Part shown: positions 1-8,391 of the stretch, in pieces
Numbering within the stretch: the first letter of the stretch is position 1
How the letters are laid out: each line of letters starts with the position of its first letter
Assembly (NCBI GenBank): GCA_047605445.1
Contig: JASGFP010000003.1
Location: 17,251 to 81,250, forward strand
Length of the DNA stretch: 64,000 nucleotides
Direction: 5' to 3'
Source: JAJXWB01 sp047605445
Lineage (GTDB): Bacteria > Pseudomonadota > Alphaproteobacteria > Rhizobiales > Beijerinckiaceae
Made by a program: the position numbers and the translations under genes
The notes under the pieces: generated by a model
What the model saw: only the letters and a program-made list of their open reading frames with translations
The model's database searches: none
What the model was told of the DNA's origin: nothing

Positions 1-185
1 GACAAGCGGCGGCCCATGCGCACGGCGATGAATCCCGCGAGGGCGAAGGGAGCCTGCACGGCCGCGGTGTCGGTGTTGAGCCGAAGCGGGGCGGCGAACC
101 CGTCGTGGCCGGAAGCAAAGCCGAGCGCCGCCAGAACCGCGAGCGCGGCGGCGATGATGAAGGCCAGTCTCTGCGATCCCGTCAT
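1..185 (-). CDS. Exported or membrane protein, N-terminal fragment (partial)
   Basis: The gene runs off the left edge, so only about the first 61 residues are visible. The start is the ATG at 185-183. The N-terminus reads MTGSQRLAFIIAAALAVLAA, a short charged start followed by a hydrophobic stretch that could be a signal peptide or a first membrane segment. A second mildly hydrophobic stretch (about residues 46-56) follows. It is divergent from the SDR gene at 330. The family cannot be recognised from this fragment. Confidence 0.5.
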   Translation of the reverse strand, partial: MTGSQRLAFIIAAALAVLAALGFASGHDGFAAPLRLNTDTAAVQAPFALAGFIAVRMGRRL

Positions 186-329
186 GTCTGGTTCCGTGCC
201 CTGAAAATGCGGCGCGCGGCGCTGCAAATTGCGCTCGAGGCGGCTACTGGATAGACAAGCGGTCACAAGAAAGCAAAGCGCGGGGCCGCGTCATTTTCGC
301 GCGCATGGCGCGCGTGTTGGAGGAAAGCC

Positions 330-1124
330 ATGACCGCAGCGCCGATGAAAGCCGCAGACCTGTTCGACCTCTCCGGCGAAGTCGCGATGGTGACCGGCGC
401 ATCGTCGGGCCTCGGCAAGCGCTTCGCGCGCGTGCTGGCGGCCAATGGCGCCGCCGTCGCGCTCGTCGCACGGCGCAAGGACCGGCTGGATGCGCTCGCG
501 CAGGAGATCGCGGCCGGCGGCGGCAAGGCCATCGCCATCGGCGCCGATGTGGGCGACGAGACGCAGATGAAAGCCGCCTTCGACGCTGCGGAGGCCGCGC
601 TCGGCACGGTCTCGATCCTCATCAACAACGCCGGCATCTCGCGCGCTTCCGCCTTGATCAAGGGCGACGTGCAGGGCTGGCGCGAGACGATGGAGATCAA
701 TGTCGAGGCGGTGCGCGCCAATGCGGTGGAAGCTGCGCAGCGCATGACCAAGGCGGGCAAGGCCGGAGCGATCGTGAATGTCGCTTCCATCCTGTCCTTC
801 GGCGTAGGCCGGTGGAGCGGCGCCTACGCGGTGTCGAAGGCGGCGGTGATGCAGCTTACCAAGGTGCTGGGCTTCGAATTCGCGCGTCACGGCATTCGCG
901 CCAATGCGCTTGCGCCCGGCTATTTCTCGACCGAACTCAATTCCGACTGGCTGGCCGGAGGCGGCGCAGAGATGATGAACCACATTCCGATGCGTCGCTT
1001 CGGCAATGAGGGCGAACTCGACGGCGCCCTGCTGCTGCTCGCAGCGCCCCGTGCGGGCGCCTACATCACAGGCGCCACGTATATCGTCGACGGCGGCCAT
1101 ACGCTGCAGATCGCGGGCGTCTGA
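330..1124 (+). CDS. SDR family NAD(P)-dependent oxidoreductase
   Basis: This is a 264-residue classical short-chain dehydrogenase/reductase, the usual length for the family. The Rossmann motif TGASSGLG is at residues 22-29 and NNAG at 99-102. The catalytic Ser is about residue 153, with Tyr166 and Lys170 in the YxxxK motif. A C-terminal VDGG follows a TGATY segment. A strong Shine-Dalgarno (GGAGGAAA, 319-326) sets the ATG at 330. The stop is directly followed by the ATG of the CorA gene, so the two are probably co-translated. The substrate cannot be read from the sequence; relatives act on 3-oxoacyl groups or polyols. Confidence 0.88.
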   Translation: MTAAPMKAADLFDLSGEVAMVTGASSGLGKRFARVLAANGAAVALVARRKDRLDALAQEIAAGGGKAIAIGADVGDETQMKAAFDAAEAALGTVSILINNAGISRASALIKGDVQGWRETMEINVEAVRANAVEAAQRMTKAGKAGAIVNVASILSFGVGRWSGAYAVSKAAVMQLTKVLGFEFARHGIRANALAPGYFSTELNSDWLAGGGAEMMNHIPMRRFGNEGELDGALLLLAAPRAGAYITGATYIVDGGHTLQIAGV

Positions 1125-2120
1125 ATGCTGTTCATCCGCTCCATCGAGAATGCCCGGCTTGTCGCGGCGCGCGTCGAGGGCGCGCCCGATCCGGCGACGG
1201 CGCCGAAGGGCGACTGGTACGATCTCATCGACCCGACGCCGGAGGAGCGCGCGTTCGTCGACGCTGCGACGGGCGTCGAGACGCCGACGCGCGAGGAGAT
1301 CGAGGAGATCGAGGTTTCCTCCCGCCTCTATAACGAGAACGGCGTCGAATACATGACCGTGACGGCGGCCGCCAAGCTCGACACGGAGGAGCCGGTCCGC
1401 TCGCCCGTCATGTTCATTCTCGGCGGCGGCGCGCTCGTGACCGTGCGATACGTCGAATTGCGGCCGTTCACCAATGTCATCGACCGCGGCGCGCGACCGG
1501 GCGGCTGCCAGTCCTCGGACGCCGAAAACCTGATGCTGACGCTGATCGAGGCCATGGTCGACCGGCTGGCCGATGCGCTCGAGAAAGTCAGCGACACTAT
1601 CGACCAGATTTCCCGCAGCGTGTTCCGCGCACGCGCGGCCAAGGAGAACGTCGGCAAGCGCGATCATGATTTGCAGGCGACGATCGAGAATGTCGGTCAG
1701 GCCGGCGACGTGCTCGGCATCATCCGGGAGTCGCTCGTCGGCTTCAACCGCCTCGTCTCCTACCATCACGGCATGGGGCACATCGCCAAGGGCGCGGTCG
1801 AGACGGACGGGCGGATCCGCACGATCCAGCGCGACGTTTCCGCGCTCGCCGATCACGCGTCCTATCTCGGATCGAAGATCGCTTTCCTGCTCGACGCTAC
1901 GCTCGGGCTGATCAATCTCGAGCAGAACCAGATCATCAAGATTTTCTCGATCGCGGCCGTCTGCCTGATGCCGCCGACGCTCGTCGCGAGCGTCTACGGC
2001 ATGAACTTCAAGCATATTCCCGAACTCGATTTCGACCTCGGCTATCCGATGGCGCTGGCGATGATGCTGATCACCGCCGTGCTGCCGATCTGGTATTTCA
2101 AGCGCAAGGGCTGGTTCTGA
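1125..2120 (+). CDS. corA: CorA family magnesium/divalent cation transporter
   Basis: The product has 331 residues, with a large soluble N-terminal part and two C-terminal membrane helices. The hallmark pore motif YGMNF lies at residues 291-295 at the end of the first helix, and the protein ends in a short basic tail (FKRKGWF), as in CorA proteins. It should form a pentameric inner-membrane channel for Mg2+ or another divalent cation. Translation starts at the ATG immediately after the SDR stop codon. A strong hairpin terminator follows at 2146. Ion specificity is inferred from the family. Confidence 0.88.
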   Translation: MLFIRSIENARLVAARVEGAPDPATAPKGDWYDLIDPTPEERAFVDAATGVETPTREEIEEIEVSSRLYNENGVEYMTVTAAAKLDTEEPVRSPVMFILGGGALVTVRYVELRPFTNVIDRGARPGGCQSSDAENLMLTLIEAMVDRLADALEKVSDTIDQISRSVFRARAAKENVGKRDHDLQATIENVGQAGDVLGIIRESLVGFNRLVSYHHGMGHIAKGAVETDGRIRTIQRDVSALADHASYLGSKIAFLLDATLGLINLEQNQIIKIFSIAAVCLMPPTLVASVYGMNFKHIPELDFDLGYPMALAMMLITAVLPIWYFKRKGWF

Positions 2121-2145
2121 ACGCGCCGACGGCCCGGCGGCCAAG

Positions 2146-2178
2146 ACCGGCGTCGGGCCTCGACGCCGGTTCTTGTCT
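2146..2178 (+). terminator. Rho-independent terminator after corA
   Basis: A perfect 10-bp stem (ACCGGCGTCG at 2146-2155, CGACGCCGGT at 2161-2170) with a 5-nt loop is followed by the T-rich TCTTGTCT. It lies 26 bases after the corA stop and just before the end of the convergent dps gene. Confidence 0.7.
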
Positions 2179-2181
2179 AGG

Positions 2182-2706
2182 TCAATCCATGCCGCGAACG
2201 GTCTCGAACAGGAACCATTGACGGCGCTCCGCCTCGTCGAGCCAGACCTCGATCGCGCTCGTCGTGGCCGCATCGCTAGCGTCGTCGGCGACTTTGTGAG
2301 CCTTGCGCAACACCTCGATGAACGTGCCGTTGTCCGCACGCAACTCGTTCAGCATGTCGAGCGGGGGCACGTTGTCCTTGTCGTTGTCCTTGATTGTCTG
2401 CAGCTTCGCGATCTGGCCAATCGACTTCAGCGTCGTTCCGCCGACCTTGCGAACACGCTCCGCGACGTCGTCTGTGATGGCGTAGATCTGAGCGGCCTGC
2501 TCGTCCAGCAGCAGATGAAAGTCGCGGAAATTGCGGCCGGTCATATGCCAATGAAAATTCTTGGTCTTCAGGTACAGCGCGAACGCATCGGCCAGCACCT
2601 GGTTGAGCGCGGCCGAAATGGCCTTCACCTTGTCGGTGGACAGGCCAGCGGGCGAAGCCAGGGATTTTTCAACGATTGCCGGTTTGGTCGCCAATTTCGC
2701 CTCCAT
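2182..2706 (-). CDS. dps: Dps family DNA-binding ferritin-like protein
   Basis: The 174-residue product matches the usual Dps length. Ferroxidase ligands are visible as His52, His64, Asp68, Asp79 and Glu83, in the motifs KNFHWHMTG and FHLLLDEQ, with nearly the spacing of E. coli Dps. Dps forms a dodecamer that oxidises and stores iron with H2O2 and protects DNA in stress. I chose the ATG at 2706; an in-frame TTG directly upstream would add one residue. It lies 74 bases after the homospermidine synthase gene on the same strand but is probably transcribed separately. The N-terminus has several Lys residues (KLATK, KS, DKVK) that may contact DNA. Confidence 0.93.
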   Translation of the reverse strand: MEAKLATKPAIVEKSLASPAGLSTDKVKAISAALNQVLADAFALYLKTKNFHWHMTGRNFRDFHLLLDEQAAQIYAITDDVAERVRKVGGTTLKSIGQIAKLQTIKDNDKDNVPPLDMLNELRADNGTFIEVLRKAHKVADDASDAATTSAIEVWLDEAERRQWFLFETVRGMD

Positions 2707-2780
2707 CAAAACCGCCGACTCGAACGCGGCTGTTGATAAGCGCGCACGAGCGGCATCGGTTCCCTTTGGAAGCGCTTTTT

Positions 2781-4214
2781 TCAGCGCACCAGTATGTTCC
2801 TGAATTGCCAGGGATCGCTTTCGTCAATGTCCTCGGGGAAGAATCCTGGGCGGTCGACGAGTGGCGTCCAGTCCGTGTAGCGGCCAACCAGCGGCCCGAG
2901 GTAGGGCGACTGGATTTCCAGGCAGCGGCGGAAATCCATTTCGTCAGCCTCGACAATGCCCAGCTCCGGATTTTCCAGCGCATAGACCATCGCGGCGAGG
3001 ACGGCGGAGGTCACCTGGAGCGCCGTTGCGTTCTGGTAAGGCGCGATGCGGCGCGTCTCCTCGATCGAGAGCTGCGAGCCGTACCAGTAGGCGTTGTTGG
3101 CGTGGCCGTAGAGGAGAACGCCGAGTTCGTCGACGCCGTCCTCGATCTCGTGTTCGGCGAGAATGTGATGGGCGGGCTGAATGCGGCCGGCCCTGCCGAA
3201 GAGTTCGTGCAGCGACAGAACGGCGTCGTCGGCGGGATGGTAGGCGTAGTGGCAGGTCGGGCGGTAGAGCGCCTTGCCGCTCTCGTCGCGCACCGTCAGA
3301 TAATCGGCAATCGAGATAGCTTCATTGTGGGTAACGAGAAAGCCGTATTGCGCGCCGGGCGTCGGGCACCACGAGCGCACGCGCGTGTTGGCGCCGGGCT
3401 GGTTGAGATAGATCGCCGCGCCGCAGCCTTGCGGGTGTGTTCCCGCATTGTCGGGCATCCATTTCTCGTGCGTGCCCCAGCCGAGTTCGGCGGGCTGCAT
3501 GCCCTCCGACAGAAAGCCCTCGACCGACCAGGTGTTGACGAAGACGTCGCGGGGCTTGGGATGGATGGCGCGCTGCGTGTCGCGCTCGGCGATGTGAATG
3601 CCCTTGACGCCCAGGCGCATGGCGAGAGCAGCCCATTCCGCGCGGGTCTTCGGCTCGGGGTGGCGGTCGTTGAGATCGGCGGCGAGATTGACCAGCGCGC
3701 GCTTGACGAACCACGACACCATGCCGGGATTGGCGCCGCAACAGGAGACCGCCGTCGTTCCGCCGGGCGCCCTGCGGCGCTCGGCGAGCACGATTTCGCG
3801 CAGCGCGTAATTCGTGCGCTGCTCGTTGTCCATATTCTCGTCGAAATAGAATCCGGGCCAGGGTTCGGCGACCGTGTCGACATAGAGCGCGCCGATCTCG
3901 CGGCAGAAGCGCATGATATCGACCGAGGACGTGTCGACGGACACATTGACGCAGAAACCCTGGCCGCCGCCGGCGGTCAGCAGGGGGCCCAGAATCTCCT
4001 TGTAATTGTCGCGCGTCAGCGCCGCCTTCACGAAGCGCGCGCCGTGCTGCTCGGCGAGATCCTTGTCGATCTCGCTCGGGTCGATGATGACGAAGCGCGA
4101 CTTGTCGAAATCGAAATGGCGTTCGAGCAGCGGCAGACAGCCCTTGCCGATCGAGCCGAAGCCGATCATGACAACGGGGCCCGTGATCCTGGCGTGAACC
4201 GGCCAATCCGACAT
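2781..4214 (-). CDS. hss: Homospermidine synthase
   Basis: The 477-residue protein of the saccharopine dehydrogenase-like superfamily has the usual length of bacterial homospermidine synthase. The NAD-binding motif GFGSIG is at residues 18-23. The sequence also shows the family segments TVAEPW, CCGANPGM and HAYHPADDAV-like stretches. The enzyme condenses two putrescines, or putrescine and spermidine, to sym-homospermidine in the cytosol. The start ATG at 4214 has an AGGAG 8 bases upstream. An ornithine decarboxylase at 6545, which makes putrescine, supports the call. The gene is divergent from the aldehyde dehydrogenase at 4386. Confidence 0.93.
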   Translation of the reverse strand: MSDWPVHARITGPVVMIGFGSIGKGCLPLLERHFDFDKSRFVIIDPSEIDKDLAEQHGARFVKAALTRDNYKEILGPLLTAGGGQGFCVNVSVDTSSVDIMRFCREIGALYVDTVAEPWPGFYFDENMDNEQRTNYALREIVLAERRRAPGGTTAVSCCGANPGMVSWFVKRALVNLAADLNDRHPEPKTRAEWAALAMRLGVKGIHIAERDTQRAIHPKPRDVFVNTWSVEGFLSEGMQPAELGWGTHEKWMPDNAGTHPQGCGAAIYLNQPGANTRVRSWCPTPGAQYGFLVTHNEAISIADYLTVRDESGKALYRPTCHYAYHPADDAVLSLHELFGRAGRIQPAHHILAEHEIEDGVDELGVLLYGHANNAYWYGSQLSIEETRRIAPYQNATALQVTSAVLAAMVYALENPELGIVEADEMDFRRCLEIQSPYLGPLVGRYTDWTPLVDRPGFFPEDIDESDPWQFRNILVR

Positions 4215-4385
4215 GCTTTTCTCCTGACGGGACACAGACGCGCAGGTTGCGCGGAAAATGCGACGGCGGTTTGAAACAAGTCGGGCCGGGAAGGTCAAGA
4301 CCGCGCAGGCTCGCGCAACCGATGGCTTTGCCCTAGAATACCGCCGAACAGGGCCATTCCGCGCGGTTGCGCAGGGAGAAACGCC

Positions 4386-5834
4386 ATGAACGCACCCGTT
4401 CAGATGATCGGCGAACTTGCGATTCCCGAAGAATTCCAGAGCTGTTTCACGCGCCAGCGGGCCGCCTATCTCGCCGAACCCGCGCCGACGCATGCGCAGC
4501 GCGTGGCCGATCTCAAGGCGCTGGCGGCGCTGTTGCGCGAGAACCGTGAAGCGATCGTCGCCGCCATCAATGCCGATTACGGCAGCCGCAGTTCGTTCGA
4601 AACGCTGTTCGCGGAATATTTTGTCGGCCTCGAATCCGTCTCCGACGCGATCAAGCATCTGAAGAGCTGGATGAAACCGCAGCGCCGCAGCGTCGATTTC
4701 ATGACCTATCCGCTGGCGAAGAACCGCGTCATCCCGCAGCCGCTCGGCGTCGTCGGCGTGATCGTGCCGTGGAACTTCCCGATCAATCTGAGCTTCGCGC
4801 CGCTCGCCGCCATCATCGCGGCAGGCAATCGCGCCATGGTGAAAATGTCGCAGAACTCGGAGGCGTTGGCCGAACTGCTCGTGCAGGTTTCGCCGAAATA
4901 TCTGCAGACCGACAAGCTCGCCTTTTTCGAGGACGGCGGCGGACGCGGCCCGGCGTTTTCCGCGCTGCCGTTCGATCATCTGCTGTTCACGGGCTCGGGC
5001 GCGACGGGGCGCTCGGTCATGGCCAACGCCGCGCGCAACCTGACGCCGGTGACTCTCGAACTCGGCGGCAAGTCGCCCGCGATCGTTGCGCCGGACTTCC
5101 CGCTGGAGGCCGCCGCGCAGCGCATCTTCTGGGTGAAGATGTTCAACGCCGGCCAAATCTGCACCAATGTCGATTATGCCTTCGTGCCAAGGGGCTCGGA
5201 AGACGCCTTCGTCGCGCATTGCAAGCGGCTGTTGAAGGAACGCTATCCCGATCTCAACGGGCCGGATTACACCGCCATCATCGATCAGCGGTCGTACGAC
5301 CGGCTCACCGCCACGCTCGAGGACGCGCGCGCGAAAGGCGCGCGGGTGATCAATCTCGCCGAAGGGCAGACGCCGGATGCCGCGCGCCGCAAGTTCGCGC
5401 CGCATGTCGTGCTCGATCCGACCGAAGACATGATCGTCATGCAGCGCGAAATCTTCGGGCCGATCCTGCCGATCAAGACCTACACGGACAAGAAGGAAGT
5501 GGCGGACTACGTCAACGCGCACGACCGGCCGCTCGCGATCTATCCCTTCACCAACGATTCCGATGTGCGCGATTTCTACATCTCGCATGTCATGTCCGGC
5601 GGCGTGACGGTCAACGACACGCTGCTGCATGTCGCCCAGCACGACCTGCCTTTCGGCGGCGTGGGCCCAAGCGGCATGGGCCATTATCACGGGCGCGACG
5701 GCTTCCAGACGTTTTCGAAGATGCGGCCCGTCTTCTATCAGGGGCCGTTCTCGCCGATCCAGAAGCTGCTGACGCCGCCCTATGCCGGACGGCCGATGAA
5801 GCTCCTGCAGATGATGATGAAAATGCGTGGCTGA
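4386..5834 (+). CDS. calB: Coniferyl aldehyde dehydrogenase-type ALDH
   Basis: The 482-residue NAD(P)-dependent aldehyde dehydrogenase has all catalytic elements: Asn130 in PWNFP, the general base Glu225 in LELGGKSP, and nucleophile Cys259 in AGQICTN. It lacks a leader and has the short C-terminal tail typical of the coniferyl-aldehyde/fatty-aldehyde branch (MKLLQMMMKMRG end). The family oxidises aromatic or aliphatic aldehydes to acids. An AGGGAG Shine-Dalgarno lies at 4371-4376. It sits between hss and the GNAT/odc genes, so an aldehyde from polyamine breakdown is possible, but the sequence itself favours the coniferyl-type subgroup. Confidence 0.85.
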   Translation: MNAPVQMIGELAIPEEFQSCFTRQRAAYLAEPAPTHAQRVADLKALAALLRENREAIVAAINADYGSRSSFETLFAEYFVGLESVSDAIKHLKSWMKPQRRSVDFMTYPLAKNRVIPQPLGVVGVIVPWNFPINLSFAPLAAIIAAGNRAMVKMSQNSEALAELLVQVSPKYLQTDKLAFFEDGGGRGPAFSALPFDHLLFTGSGATGRSVMANAARNLTPVTLELGGKSPAIVAPDFPLEAAAQRIFWVKMFNAGQICTNVDYAFVPRGSEDAFVAHCKRLLKERYPDLNGPDYTAIIDQRSYDRLTATLEDARAKGARVINLAEGQTPDAARRKFAPHVVLDPTEDMIVMQREIFGPILPIKTYTDKKEVADYVNAHDRPLAIYPFTNDSDVRDFYISHVMSGGVTVNDTLLHVAQHDLPFGGVGPSGMGHYHGRDGFQTFSKMRPVFYQGPFSPIQKLLTPPYAGRPMKLLQMMMKMRG

Positions 5835-5853
5835 GCGCGCCGGGGCGGCGAAG

Positions 5854-6423
5854 CTACGCCGCCCGTGCGAACTTGCGCTGCGCCTGCGTCTTCGCGCCCG
5901 CCGCGTGCAGACGGCCGCGGGCCTCGCCGAGCGCGCCTTCGCGCAGTTCCAGACCCAGAAAGCGGTCGAGTTCGACCGGGCCCGGCATCTGCAGCTTTTC
6001 GGCGTGACGGCGCTCGAAGCCGAAGCGCGCGTAATAAGGCGCATCGCCGACGAGCAGGATCGCGCCGTGACCGGCAGTCTTCGCGCGCGCGATGGCCTCG
6101 CGCATCAGGGCGCCGCCGATTCCGTCGCAGCGGCGGTCCTCGGCGACCGCGAGCGGGCCGAGCAGCAGGGCGGGAACGCCGCCGGCTTCCACATGCCACA
6201 GTCGCACCGTGCCGACGAGATGGTCCGTCTCGTCGCGCGCCGACAGAGCGAGCGCCGGCAGGCGGCCGTCGCGCAGGCGCTGCGAGGACTTGCGGAAACG
6301 GCCCGGACCCATCGCCGCGTCGAGCAGCTTTTCGCGCGCGAAAACGTCCGACGCGCGCTCGGCGTCGATCGTGAAAGAGCGGGGTGCGCGGTTGAGCGCG
6401 CGGGACAAGACAGCAGAGGTCAT
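5854..6423 (-). CDS. GNAT family N-acetyltransferase
   Basis: The 189-residue protein has a GNAT fold. The acetyl-CoA binding strand and loop read GPLAVAEDRR then CDGIGGAL (about residues 89-106), followed by ILLVGDAPYYARFGF, the usual beta5-alpha4 segment of YhbS-like acetyltransferases. The N-terminal 40 residues hold an ornithine-decarboxylase-linked style start (FTIDAERASDVFAREKLLD). It lies downstream of odc on the same strand, 121 bases away and separated by a GC-rich hairpin. A role in polyamine acetylation is possible but only inferred from the neighbourhood. Confidence 0.82.
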   Translation of the reverse strand: MTSAVLSRALNRAPRSFTIDAERASDVFAREKLLDAAMGPGRFRKSSQRLRDGRLPALALSARDETDHLVGTVRLWHVEAGGVPALLLGPLAVAEDRRCDGIGGALMREAIARAKTAGHGAILLVGDAPYYARFGFERRHAEKLQMPGPVELDRFLGLELREGALGEARGRLHAAGAKTQAQRKFARAA

Positions 6424-6498
6424 CGCTTCCTCCTTTCAGAGGCAGGGACAACCCTCGCACCTACGATGAGGCCGTTCGGGAAGTGGTTGGGGAGAGAA

Positions 6499-6531
6499 CT
6501 TCCCTCCCCCCACAGGGGGGGAGGGAAACGG
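6499..6531. repeat. GC-rich hairpin between odc and the GNAT gene
   Basis: A TTCCCTCCCCC / GGGGGAGGGAA inverted repeat with a CACAG-containing loop. It resembles the end hairpins of the composite elements at 11.6, 16.9 and 23.1 kb. Lying between odc (ending at 6545) and the downstream GNAT, it could attenuate read-through. No T-tract is visible, so termination is uncertain. Confidence 0.6.
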
Positions 6532-6544
6532 GCGCGTGGCGCCG

Positions 6545-7687
6545 TCAGATCACATGCGTCTCGAGCGGCGGGAAGCCGTTGAAGCCGACGGCCGAATAGG
6601 TCGTCGTATAGGCGCCCGTGCCCTCGATCAGCACTTTCGAGCCGATCTCCAGGCTGAACGGAAGGAAATAGGGATCCTTCTCGTAGAGCACGTCGACCGA
6701 ATCGCAGGTCGGGCCCGCGAGCACGCAGGGACCCATGTCCTCGCCGTCCTTCTCGGTGCGGATCGGGTAGCGGATCATCTCGTCCATGGTCTCGGCCAGT
6801 CCGTTGAACTTGCCGATGTCGAGATAGACCCAGCGAACCTTGTCCGTGTCCGCCTTTTTGGAGACGAGCACGACTTCCGCCTCGATCATGCCGGCATTGC
6901 CGACCATGCCGCGGCCCGGCTCGATGATCGTCTCCGGGATGCGGTTGCCGAAATGCTTGCGCAGGGACCGGAAGATCGTCTGGCCGTAAGCCTTCACCGC
7001 CGGAATATCCTTGAGATATTTCGTCGGGAAGCCGCCGCCCAGATTGACCATCTGCAGGTGGATGCCGCGTTCCGCGAGATCGCGGAAGATCTGCGAGGCG
7101 TCCTTCAGCGCGCCGTCCCACATTTTCGGATTGCGCTGCTGCGATCCGACGTGGAAAGAAACGCCATAGGCCTGCAGGCCGAGCCGGTAGGCGTGCTCCA
7201 GCACCCGCGGCGCCATTTCTGGCGCACAGCCGAACTTGCGGGAGAGCGGCCATTCGGCGCCCGCGCCGTTCGACAGGATGCGGCAGAACACTTTCGAGCC
7301 GGGCGCGGCGCGCGCGATCTTCTCGACCTCGGCCTCGCAATCGACCGCGAAGAGCCGGATGCCGAGCGCATAGGCGCGCGCGATGTCCTTCTCCTTCTTG
7401 ATCGTGTTGCCGAAGGAGATGCGGTCAGGGCTAGCGCCTGCGGCGAGCGACTGCTCGATCTCGACAACGGAAGCCGTGTCGAAGCACGAGCCGAGCTCGG
7501 CCAGCAGCTTCAGCACCTTGGGCTCGGGGTTCGCCTTCACGGCGTAGAACACGCGCGTGTCCGGCAGCGCCCGGGCGAAGGCGTTGTAATTGTCGCGCAC
7601 GATGTCGAGATCGACGACAAGGCACGGGCCGTTGTCGCGGCCGGCTTCGCGTCGCGCGCGGAGGAATTCCAAGATACGGTCGGTCAT
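6545..7687 (-). CDS. odc: Ornithine decarboxylase (fold type III, PLP)
   Basis: The 380-residue alanine-racemase-fold decarboxylase carries PLP-binding Lys51 (FYAVKANP), HVGSQ at 179-183, the phosphate-binding GGGFP at 217-221 and EPGRG at 256-260, and the active-site Cys-Asp pair at 328-329 (PTCDSVD). These define the eukaryotic-type ornithine/lysine decarboxylase group found in alphaproteobacteria. It makes putrescine (or cadaverine from lysine), the substrate of homospermidine synthase encoded at 2781. A long, structured, apparently untranslated region precedes it, which suggests post-transcriptional control. Strict ornithine preference is inferred from context. Confidence 0.92.
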   Translation of the reverse strand: MTDRILEFLRARREAGRDNGPCLVVDLDIVRDNYNAFARALPDTRVFYAVKANPEPKVLKLLAELGSCFDTASVVEIEQSLAAGASPDRISFGNTIKKEKDIARAYALGIRLFAVDCEAEVEKIARAAPGSKVFCRILSNGAGAEWPLSRKFGCAPEMAPRVLEHAYRLGLQAYGVSFHVGSQQRNPKMWDGALKDASQIFRDLAERGIHLQMVNLGGGFPTKYLKDIPAVKAYGQTIFRSLRKHFGNRIPETIIEPGRGMVGNAGMIEAEVVLVSKKADTDKVRWVYLDIGKFNGLAETMDEMIRYPIRTEKDGEDMGPCVLAGPTCDSVDVLYEKDPYFLPFSLEIGSKVLIEGTGAYTTTYSAVGFNGFPPLETHVI

Positions 7688-8220
7688 CGCCGCCTCCCTA
7701 CGAAGGGCGCGGTCTCCCGCGCCATACCAGTTGACTTCGTGGCTGCGACTCCGTCCGGCCCGCGCGATGGAAACGCGGACAGGCGGTCGACCCGCAGCCT
7801 GGACCGGCGTCGGCGGGGCAAGCCCCGGCTCGGCCGATCGGGTGGTGCGCCGTCATGGACACGTTTTCCCCGAAGCGCGCGAGGCGATTCGAGGTTCCTC
7901 GACGTCGCCCGAAAGCAAGCGTCGCGGTCAGCGTGGCCATCGTTTGGAAAGGGAGATCCCGATCCGCACGCCCGGCAAGAAAGACAAGCCTCTTCGGTTG
8001 TCGACCTTTGGAGGGGCCGACTGAGACCAAAAAAGCCCGGTCCGTCGTTGCTTTAAGTCGCGATCCCCCGTTCAGACGGGGTTCGCCGGTTCGCCTCCGG
8101 CTGCCGGTTTTACTCCGACGCTTCACCGGCCTCTTGTCCGGATCCCCGCCGACCGACACACGACCACAGGCACGTGCGATTTGGGCAGGGCGATACATAA
8201 GCCGAAAATTGCTGAACACA
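7688..8220 (-). ncRNA. Long structured leader of odc, candidate speF-type RNA
   Basis: About 500 bases upstream of odc hold no convincing gene; the open frame through them has no family features. The strand that leads into odc can form stable hairpins, for example CCCCGT/ACGGGG at 8066-8081, and a GACC/GGTC stem around a TTTTTT run near 8030. A purine/pyrimidine-rich segment at about 7973-7998 looks like a conserved core. The speF motif is a known structured RNA upstream of ornithine decarboxylase genes in alphaproteobacteria. Assigning this leader to it is inference from position and structure. The region 8221-8391 probably holds the divergent promoters. Confidence 0.4.
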
Positions 8221-8391
8221 AGTAAAATCTGCGGCGTCGCCGGCCTGCAGGACTAAATTTTTTGTCATGTGGCGCGGCGGCCCCGTTCAGGCTCCATTCA
8301 GGCCGCTTGCCGCCATCCTCCCGACCCGTTACGAGCCTATCGGCGCAAGCCGCAAAGCCCGTCCCCGCAAGCCATTTCAGCCTTCGAAAAG

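Noticed and set aside
291..2339. Long minus-strand frame (682 codons) opposite the SDR and corA genes
   Set aside because: It is antisense to two clear genes, Arg-rich and without any family motif; such frames are common in GC-rich DNA.
4215..6044. Upstream extension of the hss frame, opposite the aldehyde dehydrogenase
   Set aside because: The hss start is set by the AGGAG before 4214, and the extension is antisense to a clear gene.
7698..8219. 173-codon minus-strand frame upstream of odc
   Set aside because: No family-like segment; the composition fits structured non-coding RNA. Kept as leader.
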